From NCBI GenBank assembly GCA_051294375.1, contig CM119270.1, positions 5,216,152 to 5,280,151 of the forward strand: a DNA stretch of 64,000 nt. Reading direction: 5' to 3'. Position 1 is the first letter of the stretch. Each line of letters starts with the position of its first letter. A program made the position numbers and the translations under genes. The notes below the pieces were generated by a model. It was given only the letters and a program-made list of their open reading frames with translations, ran no database searches and was not told the origin of the DNA. Source of the stretch: Paraspadella gotoi. Its lineage: Eukaryota > Chaetognatha. This document shows positions 35,905 through 49,003 of this stretch, piece by piece.

Positions 35905-37108
35905 TGGCCGGTTCCACGTCGCTTGTCCTCCAAGGCAAAAAAATGATTAACGTAAACGAAAGCAAAACTGCCGTTCATCGTTTTTGGGCCTGAAGCGGGA
36001 GGCTGGAAAAAAAAAGGGGAAGCGGGTTTTCATTGCGTCCGAATTAGCCTAAGTCGATCCTGAATCCGTGACACTTTTAAGACGACGTTTTTATTAATTA
36101 CTGTATTTTTACTATTACGTAGTATTTTCAAACACTATGAGGTATAATACTAGATAAAAAGAAATTTGTTTTACTACCTCTTTACCATTGAAGTACGTCG
36201 CCGTAATCTCACCGTTAAATAAATGATACAAAAATTTTGTTTACGTGAAATATAATTTTTTTCTTAATTATTTTTGAAATGTAAATTCTGATTACAATGT
36301 CACGGAAATCGGAAAGGAGAAATTTAAATCATGTGAGGCTAAAAAGTATAGCTAAAAGTAAGTTAAAAGTATTTCTGACCTCGGCTATCCGTTTCCTATT
36401 TTAAAAAAAAAAACTTAAAACTTCAGTAAGTAGACTCTTGTACCACATGGATACACTTCTTCTCGTAACAATAAACGGAAAAACCAGAGACTCGACGACT
36501 CGTGTCTCGAACAGACGAATCCTAAAAACTCGTTAAGCTTTTTTTTTCAGGAGGATTCGACGTTGAGAACAGAGTTGGCGAAGTTTGAGTCAAACCAGAT
36601 CTCGAAACTTTGGAACAGAAAGAGAGAAAAAAATAGAGAGAAAATGTATGAAAAAGGATTAAACTTTATGGTTTAATCTTTATGGCGCCAGAATTTTTTT
36701 TTAATTTTTATATAAAATTGTTTTATTTAAAACGTGAAAAATGAGTTTCTTTATGTTTTCCTTCACAAAAGTTGAATAATCTTTTCGGAGAAAGTTCTTA
36801 ACCTAGACGAAGTGAGGCGTCAACCCCATCGCTTGAGAAATGAGGTTTCTAATATGTTTTCAGCTTTTTGTTTATTGTTTATAAAAACTTATGTCATGTT
36901 ACTCGTCGTTGGTTTAATTACGAAAACAGCTCGTTTTAATCTGCATGATAATGACCAGTAGTATGCTAGTGACTAATCAATTTTTGTATTGATAATTTTA
37001 GCATACATTGGAAGCATACTTCAGTCAGATAACTCAGAAGTCAGGTTGTCATCCGCCACTTTATCGAAACTTTGCTTTACAGGGCTTAAAAAGTTTAGAA
37101 TTTATGAC
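35903..37108 (+). other. AT-rich spacer, duplicated at 56,595-57,784
   Basis: No gene recognised. The copy at 56,595 follows this sequence from about 35,915 with scattered indels. At 37,108 the reference stops at a 25 nt gap, while the copy continues into new sequence at 57,785. Confidence 0.7.
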
Positions 37109-37133
37109 NNNNNNNNNNNNNNNNNNNNNNNNN

Positions 37134-37529
37134 GAGAGAGAGAGAGAGAAACATTTAGAGGAAAATATTGATGAATAGAAAGAGAGAGAAGGAGAAAAAG
37201 AGACAGACAGAGAGAAAGAGAGAGAAGTAAAACTAATTTTTTTCGTTTTTTTACTTTTTAGCAAAAAATGAAAAATGAATTTGTTTTCCAAAAAAATCAG
37301 ATTATTTATCCTAATTTTAAAAAATGAGCCTAGTTTGGTATTTGAGTTGTTTTTTAGACGAATTTTCATATAATTTTTTTTATAAAAATTCGTCTAAAAG
37401 GTAAAAATAGAAAAAAAAGAGCATATCGAACGAACCCCATTAAGTATCTTTTTTTCAGTGTCTATTTTACCTGATAAAAAAATATTTTCAATTTAGGGAT
37501 TGCGGTCTACAAAGAAAGAGTAGAGAAAA

Positions 37530-37574
<45 letters not shown>

Positions 37575-37909
37575 GAGAAAGGGAGAGAGAGAGAGAGAAA
37601 TGCTCAAAAGTGGACAAACCAGAATAGCAACTTTTTTAACAGACCGGGATAAAGAATTAAGAAGAATGATTCAAACTGGGAACAATTAATCCTTGACGCC
37701 ACAAAGTCGTCGTCGTCCGTGTCATCGTCGTCGTCATCGTCGTCGTCGTCGTCATCATTATCATCATCAGCCTTTGCCCCGGTGGCAAAGGGTTATGTCA
37801 AGCCCTTTTGAAGATGCAAGAATTGCATTAGTTATCTAATTGAGGGCGGTGACAGCGGAAGAAAAGAGAGAGAGAGGGAGAGAAAGAGAGAAAGAGAGAG
37901 AGAGAGAGA
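37134..37909 (+). repeat. Direct noisy copy of 34,140-34,915
   Basis: Same order of landmarks as the reference: GATGAATAGAAA, the AATTTATGG/AATTTAGGG region, the CGT array (37,700-37,758) and the GAGGGCGGTGACAGCGG motif. It lies between two 25 nt gaps (37,109-37,133 and 37,910-37,934). Confidence 0.85.
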
Positions 37910-37934
37910 NNNNNNNNNNNNNNNNNNNNNNNNN

Positions 37935-38921
37935 TCCTCTCTCTCCTCTCTTCCTCTCTCTCTCTCTCTCTCTCTCTCTCATTCACTCTCTCTTTTCTCT
38001 CTCTTTATCTCTCTCTCTCTACTCTCTCTCTGTTCACTCTCTCATCTTCTCTCTCTTTCTCATCCCTCTCTACTCTTTTTCTTTCCGCTGTCACCGCCCT
38101 CTTAGAATACTAATGCAATTCTGCAATTCTCAAAAGGCATTGCATACACTTTTGCCACGGGCAAAGGCTGATGATGATAATGATGACGACGACGACGACC
38201 AGATACGCGACGATGACCGGACGACGACGCTTTGATTGGCGCGTCAAGGATATTGTTCCCAGTTTGATCTATCTTCTTATTTTTCCCGGGTCTGTTAAGT
38301 TGCTTATTCTGGTTTGGTCCACCTTGTTGAGCATTTCTCTCTCTCTCTCCCTTCTTCTCTCTCTCTCCCTCCTCTCTCTCTCTCTCTTCTCTCTCTCTCT
38401 TGTTTCTCTACCTTCTTGTAGACCGCAATCCCATAAATTGAAAATATTTTTTTATCAGTGTAAAATAGACAACTGAAAAAGATACTTAATGGGGGTTCGT
38501 TCGATTATGCTCTTTTATTTTCTATTTTACCTTTAGCGTTATTTTATTTATATAGAAATTCGATCTTATAAAAACAATACAAATACCACTAGGCTCATTT
38601 ATATAAATTAGGATAAATAATCTGATTTTTTGGAAAACAAATTCATTTTTCATATTTTTGCTTAAAAGTTAAAAAAACAATAACGAATGCTCAAAAATTA
38701 GTTTTACATTCTCCTCTCTTTTCTCTCTGTACTGTCTCTATTTTCTTCCTTCTACTCTTTTTCTATTCATCAATATATTTCCTCTTAATGCTTTCTCTCC
38801 TCTCTCTCTCTTCTCTCTCTCTCTCTCTCTCTTCTTACATCTCTCTCTCTCTCGTCTCTACTCTCTCTCTCTCTTGCTCTTCCTCTCTTCTCTCATTCTT
38901 CCCATCTCCGAAAAACAAGCC
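37935..38921 (-). repeat. Exact inverted repeat IR2, right arm (987 nt)
   Basis: Reverse complement of 34,059-35,045. It begins directly after a 25 nt gap. Confidence 0.88.
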
Positions 38922-41185
38922 GAGAAAGTCAATTTACAATAGTAACTGGGGAGCCGAAGTTTAAAAATTCTTCTTTTTTTTTAAGTTGAGAGCTTTGAAC
39001 GCAGGAAGCTAATTGTGACCCGTGCGCGAAGGCTTTTGGGAAGGCGACGGGGATGTACGTTATAACTAAATCTAAACGACGGACGACGACGACGAAGGGA
39101 CGACGCGACGCACAACGACGACGACGCACGACGAGGTAGTAATTACGAAAACGATTAAAAAGAAGACTACGACGACGATAACGACGCGGCGAAAGACGCG
39201 AAACAGACAGACAAGTCACTTGATTGACAGAAGGGACGACGAGGAAGAGAATAACTTCACACAAGGTAAAGGACGAGAGGACGAACGAGCAGCCGACGAC
39301 GACGACGACGACGACCGCAGAGACACCGAACACGAAGATCAACACTGGCGAAACTTGCATTATCTCTGCGCCATAGAAAATAAAAGGAGGAGAAAAAAAT
39401 TGATTGGGGGGTCAAATTGAAAAGAATAAACAAAACGGAATAAAAATGAACAAAAAAAGAAAAAAAGAAAAAATGGGAAGAAAAAGAAAAAAAGGTGATA
39501 GGTAAAAGAGATTTCAAAAGAAAAAAGAAAAAAAGAAAAAAAAAAAAATAAAGAAGAGTGAAATGAAAAAAATTGAATAATAACCAAGAAATAAAGTAGA
39601 CCAAAAAAAAAGAAGAAAAAAAGAAAAAAAGAAAAAGTTTTTATTTTGCGGCGACGATTATTGAATCCGGAATTTGAAGGAGGAATCTTTGGCGAGAAGT
39701 AAAAAGGAAAGGAAAAGGAGAAAAAAAAGTGTAGAAAGGAAAGAAAAAAGTAAAGAAAAGAGAGAAATGAAAAAGATAAAAGAACAAGAAAAGAAGACTA
39801 GAAAAAGAAAAGAAAAAGAAAAGGAAAGGAGACAGAATAAAACAAGGTGGCTACGGAACTTTGATTAATAAATGTAAGGAAAGGATAAGAAAGAGAGAGG
39901 AAGACTTTTTTTTTATAAGTCGAAATGATAAATATGTCATCAAGCGAATACCGCCAACATACAAAGGTAAGGTGATATATAAAGACATTATTACCAGTTT
40001 AAATATCGAATTAAAACTTTGAATTCGCGAAATGTTTAAAATCACAAGAATATAATAGTGTTAAACTTAGTAAAAATAAACTTATATTCAAACGAAGCAC
40101 TAATCATTATTTCATGACAGAGTAACGATTCGTTTTTTAACTTGCGTCTTACTCTACCAAGGTGGGGGGATAGTAAAATAATCATGGAACTATCAAGGTG
40201 ACATCATGGCCACTAATAAGGTGATATTCATGGGAAACTAAATGAGTAAATGCGATGCGAGTATCCAATTAATTTTACTCTTGAGGGTCTAATGAAGAAG
40301 GGCGAGTTTTTTTTCTCTAAATCTATAGCATTTAATTTGGTTCTCAAGACGAACTTTGAAATATTGCAAAAATAGAAAACAAAATTGTTAAAGAAAAACT
40401 ATGAGGGATTTTGTGGCTTATAGTCTTTTTTTCCACAAGAGATATAATTTACAAAATTCGAATTAATGTCCACAAGTGGTGGACTCGATAACTTGAAACT
40501 GATAAACTGATTAAATCGATAATTTTAGTTGTAGGTTGACCTGTGAAAGGAAAAAACCAATCATTGGCGTTTTTGCACACTTTTCGCGCCTCGTACTCAC
40601 AACTTCACTTAACAATTTAAATCTCAGTGCTTCCATTAGTCTTGTCTTTTAATATCCACTAGATCGACGCTTAACAGATATATATATAGGTTTACGGAAA
40701 TGTTAGAGTTTTATTTGTATTTGGAACACGAGATACAATAATTAATATCGTTTCGGTTTATTTATTCAAGAACCTTGCAAATCACATAAGCGTTGAACAA
40801 ATTAAAAATTTGATTAACAACGTAAAAAGAAATCGCCCTGCCCTCCGAATACGAGACGTGACTTGTCTTGATTTGTCTCTTTCGTCCGAATTTGAGAGAA
40901 AGAGAAAAGATCAAACAAAATGACTCACGTCACTGGTGTACCAAAGGAAGAAGCTCTAACGAGAAAGGTGGGGAAGGCGATGGAATGGCAAGGTTATTTA
41001 GATAATGCATGAAAAATGGCAATAGAATGGCATCTCTCGCTGGCCACCTTGTTCATACAACCCGATTCATTCCAGGATTAACCTCTCGTTTATGTCATTT
41101 ATGCAAATCAAAACCGACCAAAGAATATTTGTGGAGAGAGGAGAGAGAGAAGAGTCAGAGAATAATGAATGGAGAGGAGAGTTAG

Positions 41186-41216
<31 letters not shown>

Positions 41217-42746
41217 GAGATAGAGAGAGTAAGATATGAAAGGAGGGTTAGATGGACTGGTTACGAGCACGTATTCCCGCTCCCGGGCTGGAATGTCGAT
41301 TACTCTCTCTGGGACGCATAAGCGATGGAACGCCCGCAGTTATAATGCGCCGAGTTCAAACTTGGTTATTTTTCATGTGTTGGACGAGGCTGAATATCCA
41401 TAACCGGTAGAGAAGTCAGCGGAGTTTCGAATCTTTCCCATTGCGCGGACGTTTGATTTGCGTTTAATCTGTGGAAATTCGCGATATGAGAGTCAATGGA
41501 CCCAGATAGAAAAAAGACATAGTTGAACTGCTCCAAATCAGCGGGATCAAGCGACCGCATTTTATAATGTCTCGAATCACTTCAGTCGGTTCGGTCGGTA
41601 TGTCTGTCTGGACGTCGGTCTTTCCCACGTAGGCGTTAATAACGTCTTCGCATAATACTCTATGGTAAGACTTTATCAATTTAATTCGTATTTTGTAGAA
41701 GGTAAGGCCTTTACCACATAAATAAATACCTTATAACATTACATATTCGTATCAGACTTTGGAAATTCACAATGATCGAAATGCGCTCATTGACCTAGAA
41801 AATTCAATTAGAAAAATAACTCATGAAATTTCCGAAGTTTTTTAAGTTGTTGCGAACTAATTTAGGTACGTGATATTATTGTGCATATGCTTCATTACTG
41901 TTTATTGTCACGTCACTAATCGAGATTTTAGGACCACTGATCACTAAGTAAATGAGGCACGTTCACGTTATACTGCGTTGAAACTTTGCAGATAAGTCAT
42001 CAAACACTTTGCGACCCTTTGTTACACATTATCTTCATAGTTATGTAGTTCTCGTGATTCACTTCGGAAATGCACGCAAAAGTCACTGCGGCTCGACAAC
42101 ACGTAGAAGGACCGGTCCTTTTTGTTGTTGTTGTTTTGTTCATTGAGAGAAATTTCACAAACTGCACGGAAATTTGCTCTGCCTCAAAAGAGAAATAAAT
42201 GGACGTTCTGTGCATAGATGATTAAATAGAGACCAGGAGGAAGATAAAGTATAAAGCTCTCGGCAATAAGGTAGGGAAAAAGATAAGGAAGAGAATTGAA
42301 AGGCAGGACTGAAGGTTTAGGAAGAAAGGAAAGGCAGGAAAAAGTCGGTAAGTGTGTTAAGTGCGTTAGTGGTTTGGTAGGACTCGAAGCGTGAGGGAAG
42401 ATAATCCTTTTTTCTTCAAAGCCAATGGAAACGATTGGCATATATAGAATCCTTGGCATTCTCCTCTCGACCTCTCATGTCTCCCAATTTTTGGCATAAC
42501 TTAATCGTCTCTTTAGGATGAGTTGAAAATTCGACGAGGTGCGGTGCCTTTAAACGAACTCCTTTCTGGGGGACGTAATGACTATGGACAGGGACGGAGA
42601 CGGAGAAGGACACACGACACGACAACGGACGGACGGACCCTGACGACGATTTAATGACGACAAAGACGGCACCGAATTTATTGAGAGCTTCATTAAAAAA
42701 AGATCCTCATTGAAAAGCAAATCAGGAAAAAACCGGTTTTAGCTAA

Positions 42747-42778
<32 letters not shown>

Positions 42779-42811
42779 TAGAGAGAAGAGAGGAGAGAGA
42801 GAGAGAGAGAG

Positions 42812-42848
<37 letters not shown>

Positions 42849-43140
42849 GAGAGAGAAGGAGAGATGAGAGAGAGATCACGTTCATGCCGGTGGACGCGGA
42901 TAGCGCAGCCCATCAACTCGGAAATGAAATTAAACGTCGAAAAAAAAAAATCCGGTTTTTGAAGAAATTTCTCGTTTTTAATTAGCAGGTTTAAAGTGAA
43001 TCGCGTTTGGCCGTTAATGTTGAAGTCGAAATTTCGCGTTTTGAATCGAATAATTATTTAACGTAATAACGGTTTCGCATACAATCAGTGTCTTTTAGGA
43101 CAACGAAATCTGAACTTTCAATAATTACATATTCTTGATC
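38922..43140 (-). repeat. Noisy inverted copy of 30,230-34,058
   Basis: Continues the right arm of IR2 with frequent indels and substitutions. Anchors include AATAATAACCAAGAAATAAAGTAG (split here as AATAATAACC and AAATAAAGTAG) at 39,575-39,600, and GGTTTAGGAAGAAAGG at 42,315. Open frames differ from those of the reference copy. Confidence 0.85.
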
Positions 43141-43164
43141 TCATTGCGTTAGTACGAAGCTTAT

Positions 43165-44320
43165 CTTTCATTTTAAAAAAAACTGGTAGTCTCAAGTGGG
43201 GAGTGTTCAAGTCGTTTCTGCTCGTTTCGACGGGTGGATCAAGTTTTTCGCTTGAATCGCATCATTATAAGAATCCATTGGTCAAGCCTTTTATAAATAG
43301 TAATACATATGGGTAGATTCTGAAAGTGTAGGGTCTTTGGGCAGGCATTCGAAGTGGAGCGCCGAGCGGAATTTTTCATTTTCATGTATTAAAATGCATT
43401 TGAAGTTGACTTGTTTGACCCCTTCGTAACTTACGTAAACGTAAACAGTCGCTTCTTCAGATAAAGAAAGAACCAAAAACTCCATTTGACTTTATATATG
43501 AAAGCCCATGGTTTTCTCTATCCATTGAGCTAAAAAAAAAGGTAAAAAATTTCCAAGCTTGATTTGCATTGTTTTGGTAATCAAATGAACTCCCCTTTTT
43601 TTAGCTCAATTTTCCCAACGTCATAGCCACGAAGAATGTCCATTTTGAATTACATGGTATAGAAACTACAGTGTCTCTACTTCATTTTTTATGGTGTGAG
43701 CGCGAGCTATATTCTAAACGTTCTTAAAATAAAAATACCGAAGAAATCCAAAGCGGCATTTTGCTATCGATTAACATTTTATAATGGGCACCCAACGAGA
43801 TAATGGACTCGTACCGCGAATCCGAATCCGAAAACAATCTCCTCGGACGAGCAACGGGTTTGCCGAAAGAGAATTTATTATAATAGAAAAGAAAGAAAAA
43901 TTTAAAGCTAAAAACAATTTTATAAATTTTAATTAATACATATATATTAAGAATAATAGTAAATTTAATAAGTATTATATTAGGTATTTCATAAACGCGT
44001 GCTCGTTCTGCTTTGTTTTGATCTCATTCGTCTCAAGCCGACGTCGGAGTTATGTTCATTGCAGTTGTCGTTAGAGGATGGAGAGAAAGCGACCCTCCTC
44101 GGGACCAGTGACTCTTTATTAATGGACATGGCGCACTGCTCACCAAAGCGGAATCACGACAGCTAGAATATTTAAAAATGTATTTATGTACATATTAAGG
44201 ATTATGTATAATTATTAATGCACCCTCTATTTTTCAAACCAGTATAAAACCTAAGTATTTTGTTTGTCCGTTTGGGTGACCGTTTGGGAGAGATCATTTT
44301 ATAACCTCTAACCAAATAAA
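43165..44320 (-). repeat. Diverged dispersed repeat, copy 2
   Basis: Reverse-complement homologue of about 6,600-7,960. The clearest matches are 43,310-43,530 and 43,620-43,865. It starts within about 25 nt of the outer end of the inverted copy that ends at 43,140. An identical duplicate lies at 53,139-54,294. Confidence 0.6.
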
Positions 44321-44942
44321 TAATATATATAATCAATCTGTCACTACGTATTAGTGTCCTTTTTGGGTCCACTCTCTCTCTCTACATAGCCAGTTTTCCA
44401 TCTTCTGATACGGTTCATAATTTATATTTTACCATGTGGTTTTTGAGACCGGCTCAGTTTGTTTCAAGGTGTATACAGTTGGAATCGTCCAATCGTCTCG
44501 AGAAAAACGTTCGTTGTTTACGAGTTTACATACTACATTATTTTGTCACGATTCGTTTCTGCTATCATAGTGTACAATTACAGCGCCGGTACAAAAATCG
44601 CTGTCATTCATAAAAATATATGGATATTTATTGATTTTTTTAAAAGTTAGAGTAGAAATATTAAAGTCATTTATGTGCTTTCAAATTTTATATTGATCAG
44701 TTAGATATGCTTTGACAATGAGTGAGGAAAGTTAGGCTGTGTACAAATCGGTTCATTTTCTTATACTAGACCTATTTTTAAATTAAAATTTTTTGTTTTT
44801 TACTTTCGGTAAAGTTATTCTGAAGAATGTTGAAATAAAAATATTGTTAATATAGATTATTTCCGAAAGCCCTTTCAAATCTAAAGAGAATGACATATTA
44901 TCATATATGTTGTAGTATTGAAAGAGAGCAGGTGAAATGACT

Positions 44943-45185
44943 GATGTTACGATGACAGAAATGCCCTCTAAATAAGCTCTCACGCCCCCTGGCTTCAGGA
45001 TCAGGCTTGTTAACCCATGTTGCACGGCGGGGGATTTATATATCTCTCATGCCCCTCTTAATGCTAGGCGTCAGCCACCGGAGCTACGAACCCCGGTATT
45101 ACCTTTGGGTGGGAGAGCGAATGGACTTGCATCAAAGCACCAATGGCTGCCCTGGGTCATGAACGTGTGGTGATCCTTTAGGCCA
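44943..45185 (-). mobile_element. tRNA-derived SINE-like element, copy A
   Basis: On the minus strand the head reads GGCAGCCATTGGTGCTTTG, with an A-box-like part, followed by CCGGGGTTCGTAGCTCCGG. The latter is a near-perfect T-arm stem with a 7 nt TTCGTAG loop (B-box). The body continues with GCATTAAGAGGGGC, CATGGGTTAACA and GCCTGATCCTGA. The whole unit aligns with copy B about 400 nt away, including about 35 nt upstream of the head. Such elements are transcribed by RNA polymerase III and moved by a LINE partner. Confidence 0.65.
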
Positions 45186-45355
45186 CCATTACATCCCCCC
45201 TCCACGTAGGGAAGAATCTCGCGCTAGCGTATCCCATGATGAGAATTGGTGTGGCGGAAAGTGCATCGCAGGTTGAGGCCTTGTCGCACTGAAAAGTGTT
45301 GTTCGATATAGTTCGGAAGTCGGCTCGCCCAATGAAGAGAGATGAGATAATTAGT

Positions 45356-45585
45356 TGATGATGTGACAGGAACCGTTCGAATATAAGCAGAATCGCAGAT
45401 CCGGATCAGGCTGTAACACCATGTTACAGAGCGGGTTAAGCGCCCCGTCCCTCTTAAACTGCTAGGGAGCCACACGGGCTAGAACCCGCGACGCTTCGAG
45501 TATGAAGGAAGACGAATGACTGCCATCCAAGCACACAATGGCCGCATGATTAAGATATAACTGGGTTGGTAGGATTTATCACCAT
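45356..45585 (-). mobile_element. tRNA-derived SINE-like element, copy B
   Basis: Minus-strand head GCGGCCATTGTGTGCTTGG, then TTCATACTCGAAGC (anticodon-arm-like), then GCGGGTTCTAGCCCGTG (T-arm/B-box with a 6 nt loop). The body matches copy A: CTAGCAGTTTAAGAGGG, AACATGGTGTTACAGCC and TGATCCGGAT. Its orientation is the same as copy A. The 170 nt between the two is unrelated or more diverged sequence. Confidence 0.65.
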
Positions 45586-46620
45586 AGTAAAAGATAATAA
45601 CCGGCCAGCTTTAATTTAATTAGGAGTACTCCAAGAAAAATGAGACAAATCTTATCCAAATCAATAGCGTGGACCGGTGAAAATTTAAGATTATTTATCA
45701 ATGTGATTGGACATGCGTGAATCTTATTTTTTTAAGTTACGTTGTCATAATACTTAGTATAAATATAAATATTTATTATATAATAATGTTAAAATAATCA
45801 TATATTGTTAAAAAAAAGATTTAAAATTTAGGAATACAACAATCAACGCACAAAAAGTGAATGGGTAGGACTTAGAAATATGAGAGAACATTTCGTATGG
45901 AGATATCAATTACAATTCAAATATATTGTTTAAGAGACGTTATTGCTGAGGGAATATTAAAATTATTGTTAATAATCTTAATAAAGACTAAGTTTTGTTT
46001 AAGAAAAAATGTTAAAAAAGTTGAAAAAAAATAAAAGGAGATTTAAAAAACAGTGAGTGAAAATGGAAACCCCGATTTTACAAGCCAACTTCATCTATCT
46101 CAAGTTGCAAACAGATATCTATACTGATAAAAACAAAGATCAGAATATAATATTGTGAAAATACAATAAATAAAAGAATGCTTTAATATATATTATTCTA
46201 CTCAACTAAATATTTAAAATCAATGAAAAATAACCAAACAATAAGGTTTGCAAAGTAGACAGCGTTTTGATTTTACCGGAGCAGGCTTAGTAGAAATTCA
46301 CATGGTGAATCTAATGGAATGATATAAAGTACGATTGTGGCAAGAACGACAAAAACAAGAACAACGATTTTACGCATTGTAAGAAATAAATCACGAAGAA
46401 TGCGAATCATCTAGAGCATGATAGGAATGTACATATCAGTCAGAAGAACTACTTGTACATAACCAAACTCTATTTGGAACCGAGCGATTCTAATAACTAC
46501 GTAAGACTAAACGCTGATGACAAGCGCGTGGAGAACGAATATATAGTGCTTGACATAGATAAAAAGGAAGACAAGAGAAGATAGAAAGCAAGGAGAGTAA
46601 AGAGAACTAATCTTTCTCTT
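45586..46620. other. AT-rich spacer
   Basis: Strongly AT-rich sequence ending at the border of the exact duplicate. No gene or RNA recognised. Confidence 0.6.
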
Positions 46621-47205
46621 GAGAGAGAGAGAGAGAGAGAAAAGAAAGAGAGAAAGAGATAGAGAGAAATTTTGACTTTGAATTTGAAATCTTATTAAGA
46701 AGAATTATTACCAATCTTTGGTGAGCATTTTTTTCTCTCTTTAGAGCCATCTTATTTCCCCAATAAATTACAATTAATGGTGGTTACATTGTTTCCTACA
46801 ACGCTTGTTTTTTTTTCTGAAATAGATTATTTCAGTTAGCATTGATAAACCTTCAATCTTGCTTTACAAATTGCAATAAAACTATGTACTAACTTTATTT
46901 CTAGTTCAATGTTCACATGAAAATTAGGTGGCTTCTCGACAGTATTTTTTCTTTATTCGGCATCTGCGATTTCATGCCTTAAATGCCGTTTAGATTAAAC
47001 TTTTCTGGCCTCAAGATTTGAGTCAAATCTTTCCTCGTTGCTTTTCATATTCAAATGTTTGTATAAAGAAAGAAGAGAAAATGAACGAAAGGGGGAAAAA
47101 AATAAAAGAACAATCTCTTTCAGTCTCGGGGCATCTCGGGTCTTAAGGAAGGGACTCAAAGCCCCTTTAATCCTGGCAAAGAATCGGCACAAAAATTGAT
47201 TGAAT
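46621..47205 (+). repeat. Direct copy of about 35,020-35,620
   Basis: After a short GA tract it follows the reference (AATTTTGACTTTGAATTTG onward) with a few indels. It stops at the 25 nt gap 47,206-47,230. Confidence 0.85.
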
Positions 47206-47230
47206 NNNNNNNNNNNNNNNNNNNNNNNNN

Positions 47231-47241
47231 GGAACCGGCCA

Positions 47242-47298
<57 letters not shown>

Positions 47299-48963
47299 GT
47301 TGGATAAATTTGGAGATGAAAAGAGTTACTCGTTATTTCTTAAGAGGATAAAAAGTTGACCAACAACTGTAAACTTATCCAAATTCAAATTAATTAACTC
47401 CCACTCCTCTTCTCTCTCTCTCTTTCTCTTCTCTCTCTCTCTCCTTCTCTCTCTTCTCTCTCTCTCTCTTTTCTCCGCCTCTCTCTCTCTCTCTCTCTCT
47501 CCTCTCTCTCTCATAAATTTCAATTCAAATTTTCCGATCTTTGCCAATAAAGGGCTTTAGTCACATTCCATTAGACCCGGAATCCCGAGACTAAAAGGAT
47601 TGTTTCTTTTAGTTTTTTCCCCCTTTCGTTCATTTTCTCTTCTTCTTTTATACAAACATTTAATATGAAAACAACGAGTAAAGATTTGACTCAATCTTTG
47701 ATCCAGAAATGTTAATCTAAACGCATTTAAGATGTAATCGTTGCAGATGCGATAAAGAAAAAATACTGTCGAGAAGCCACCTAATTTCATGTGAACATGA
47801 CTCAGAATAAGTTTAGACATATTTATTGTCAATTTGAAAGTCAATTGAGTTTATCAATCTAATGAAATAATCTATTTCAGAGAAAAAACAACGTTTAGAA
47901 ACAATTAACCAACCATTAATTGTAATTTATTGGTAAATAAGATGTTCTCTAAAAAAAAAAAAGTGCTCACCAAAGATTGTGTAATAATCTTCTTAATAAG
48001 ATTTAAATTCCAAATGTCAAAATTTCTCTCTATCTCTTCTCTCTTCTTTCTTCTCTCTCTCTCTCTCTCCTCTCTCTCCTCTCTTCCTCTCTCCTCTCTC
48101 TCTCTCTCTCTCATTCGTCACTCTCTCTTTCTCTCGTCCTTTCTCTCTCTCTCTACTCTTCTCTTCACTCTCTCATCTTCTCTTCTCTCTTCTCATCCCT
48201 CTCTACTCTTTTTCTTCCTGGTCACCGCCTCATTAGAATAACTAATCAATTCTGCATTCTCAAAAGGCTTCATAAACTTTGCCACGGGCAAAGCTATGAT
48301 GGATATGATGACTACGACGACGAACGATACGGACGATGGACCGGACGACGACGCTGATTGGCCGTCAAGGATTATATGTTCCCAGTTTATCATCCTTCTT
48401 AATTTTTATCCCGGTCTGTTATAGAATTGCTATTCTGGTTTTCCACCTTAGTTGGCATTTCTCTCTCTCTCTCCCTTCTTTCTCTCATCTCCCTCCTCTC
48501 TCTCTTCTACTCTTCTCTCTCTCTCTCTGTTTCTCTACCTTCTTGTAGACCGAATCCTCTAAATTAAAATATTTTATTATCAGTGTAAAATAGACACACT
48601 GTTTAAAAAGATACTTAATGGGTTTCGTTCGATTATGCTCTTTTATTTTCTATTTTTAACCTTTTTAGCGAATTTTATAAAATTATATAGAAATTCGAGT
48701 CATAAAAACAACTACAATACCAACTAGGGTCCATTTTATAAAAATTGTATAAATAAATCTGATTTTTTGTAAAACAAAATTCATTTTTATATTTTTTGCT
48801 TAAAATAAAAAAACAATACAATGAAAAATTAGTTTTACACTTCTCCTCATCTTTTCTCATCTGGTACTGTCTCATTTTCTTCGCTTCTCTCTTTTATCTA
48901 TTCACAATCATATTTTCCTCTTAATGCTTTCTCTCTCTCTCCTCTTCTCTCTCGTCTCTCTCT

Positions 48964-49003
<40 letters not shown>

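Larger units (their letters stand above)
30230..37108 (+). repeat. Reference copy of the 30-58 kb duplication mosaic
   Basis: Parts of this stretch recur at seven other places. It is inverted at 37,935-43,140 (pairing with 35,045-30,230) and at 47,231-50,923 (pairing with about 35,930-32,180). It is direct at 37,134-37,909 (from 34,140), 46,621-47,205 (from about 35,020) and 56,595-57,784 (from 35,915). It includes a tRNA-like element, (CT)n, (TTTTC)n and (CGT)n arrays. No gene is recognised. Confidence 0.85.
40950..46620 (+). repeat. 5,671 nt exact duplicate block, copy 1
   Basis: Matches 50,924-56,594 at a constant offset of 9,974 from first to last base, with no difference seen in the lines compared. 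Identity starts abruptly at GAAGCTCTAACG and stops after TCTTTCTCTT. It carries the tail of the noisy inverted copy, dispersed repeat copy 2, two SINE-like elements and AT-rich sequence. Confidence 0.93.
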
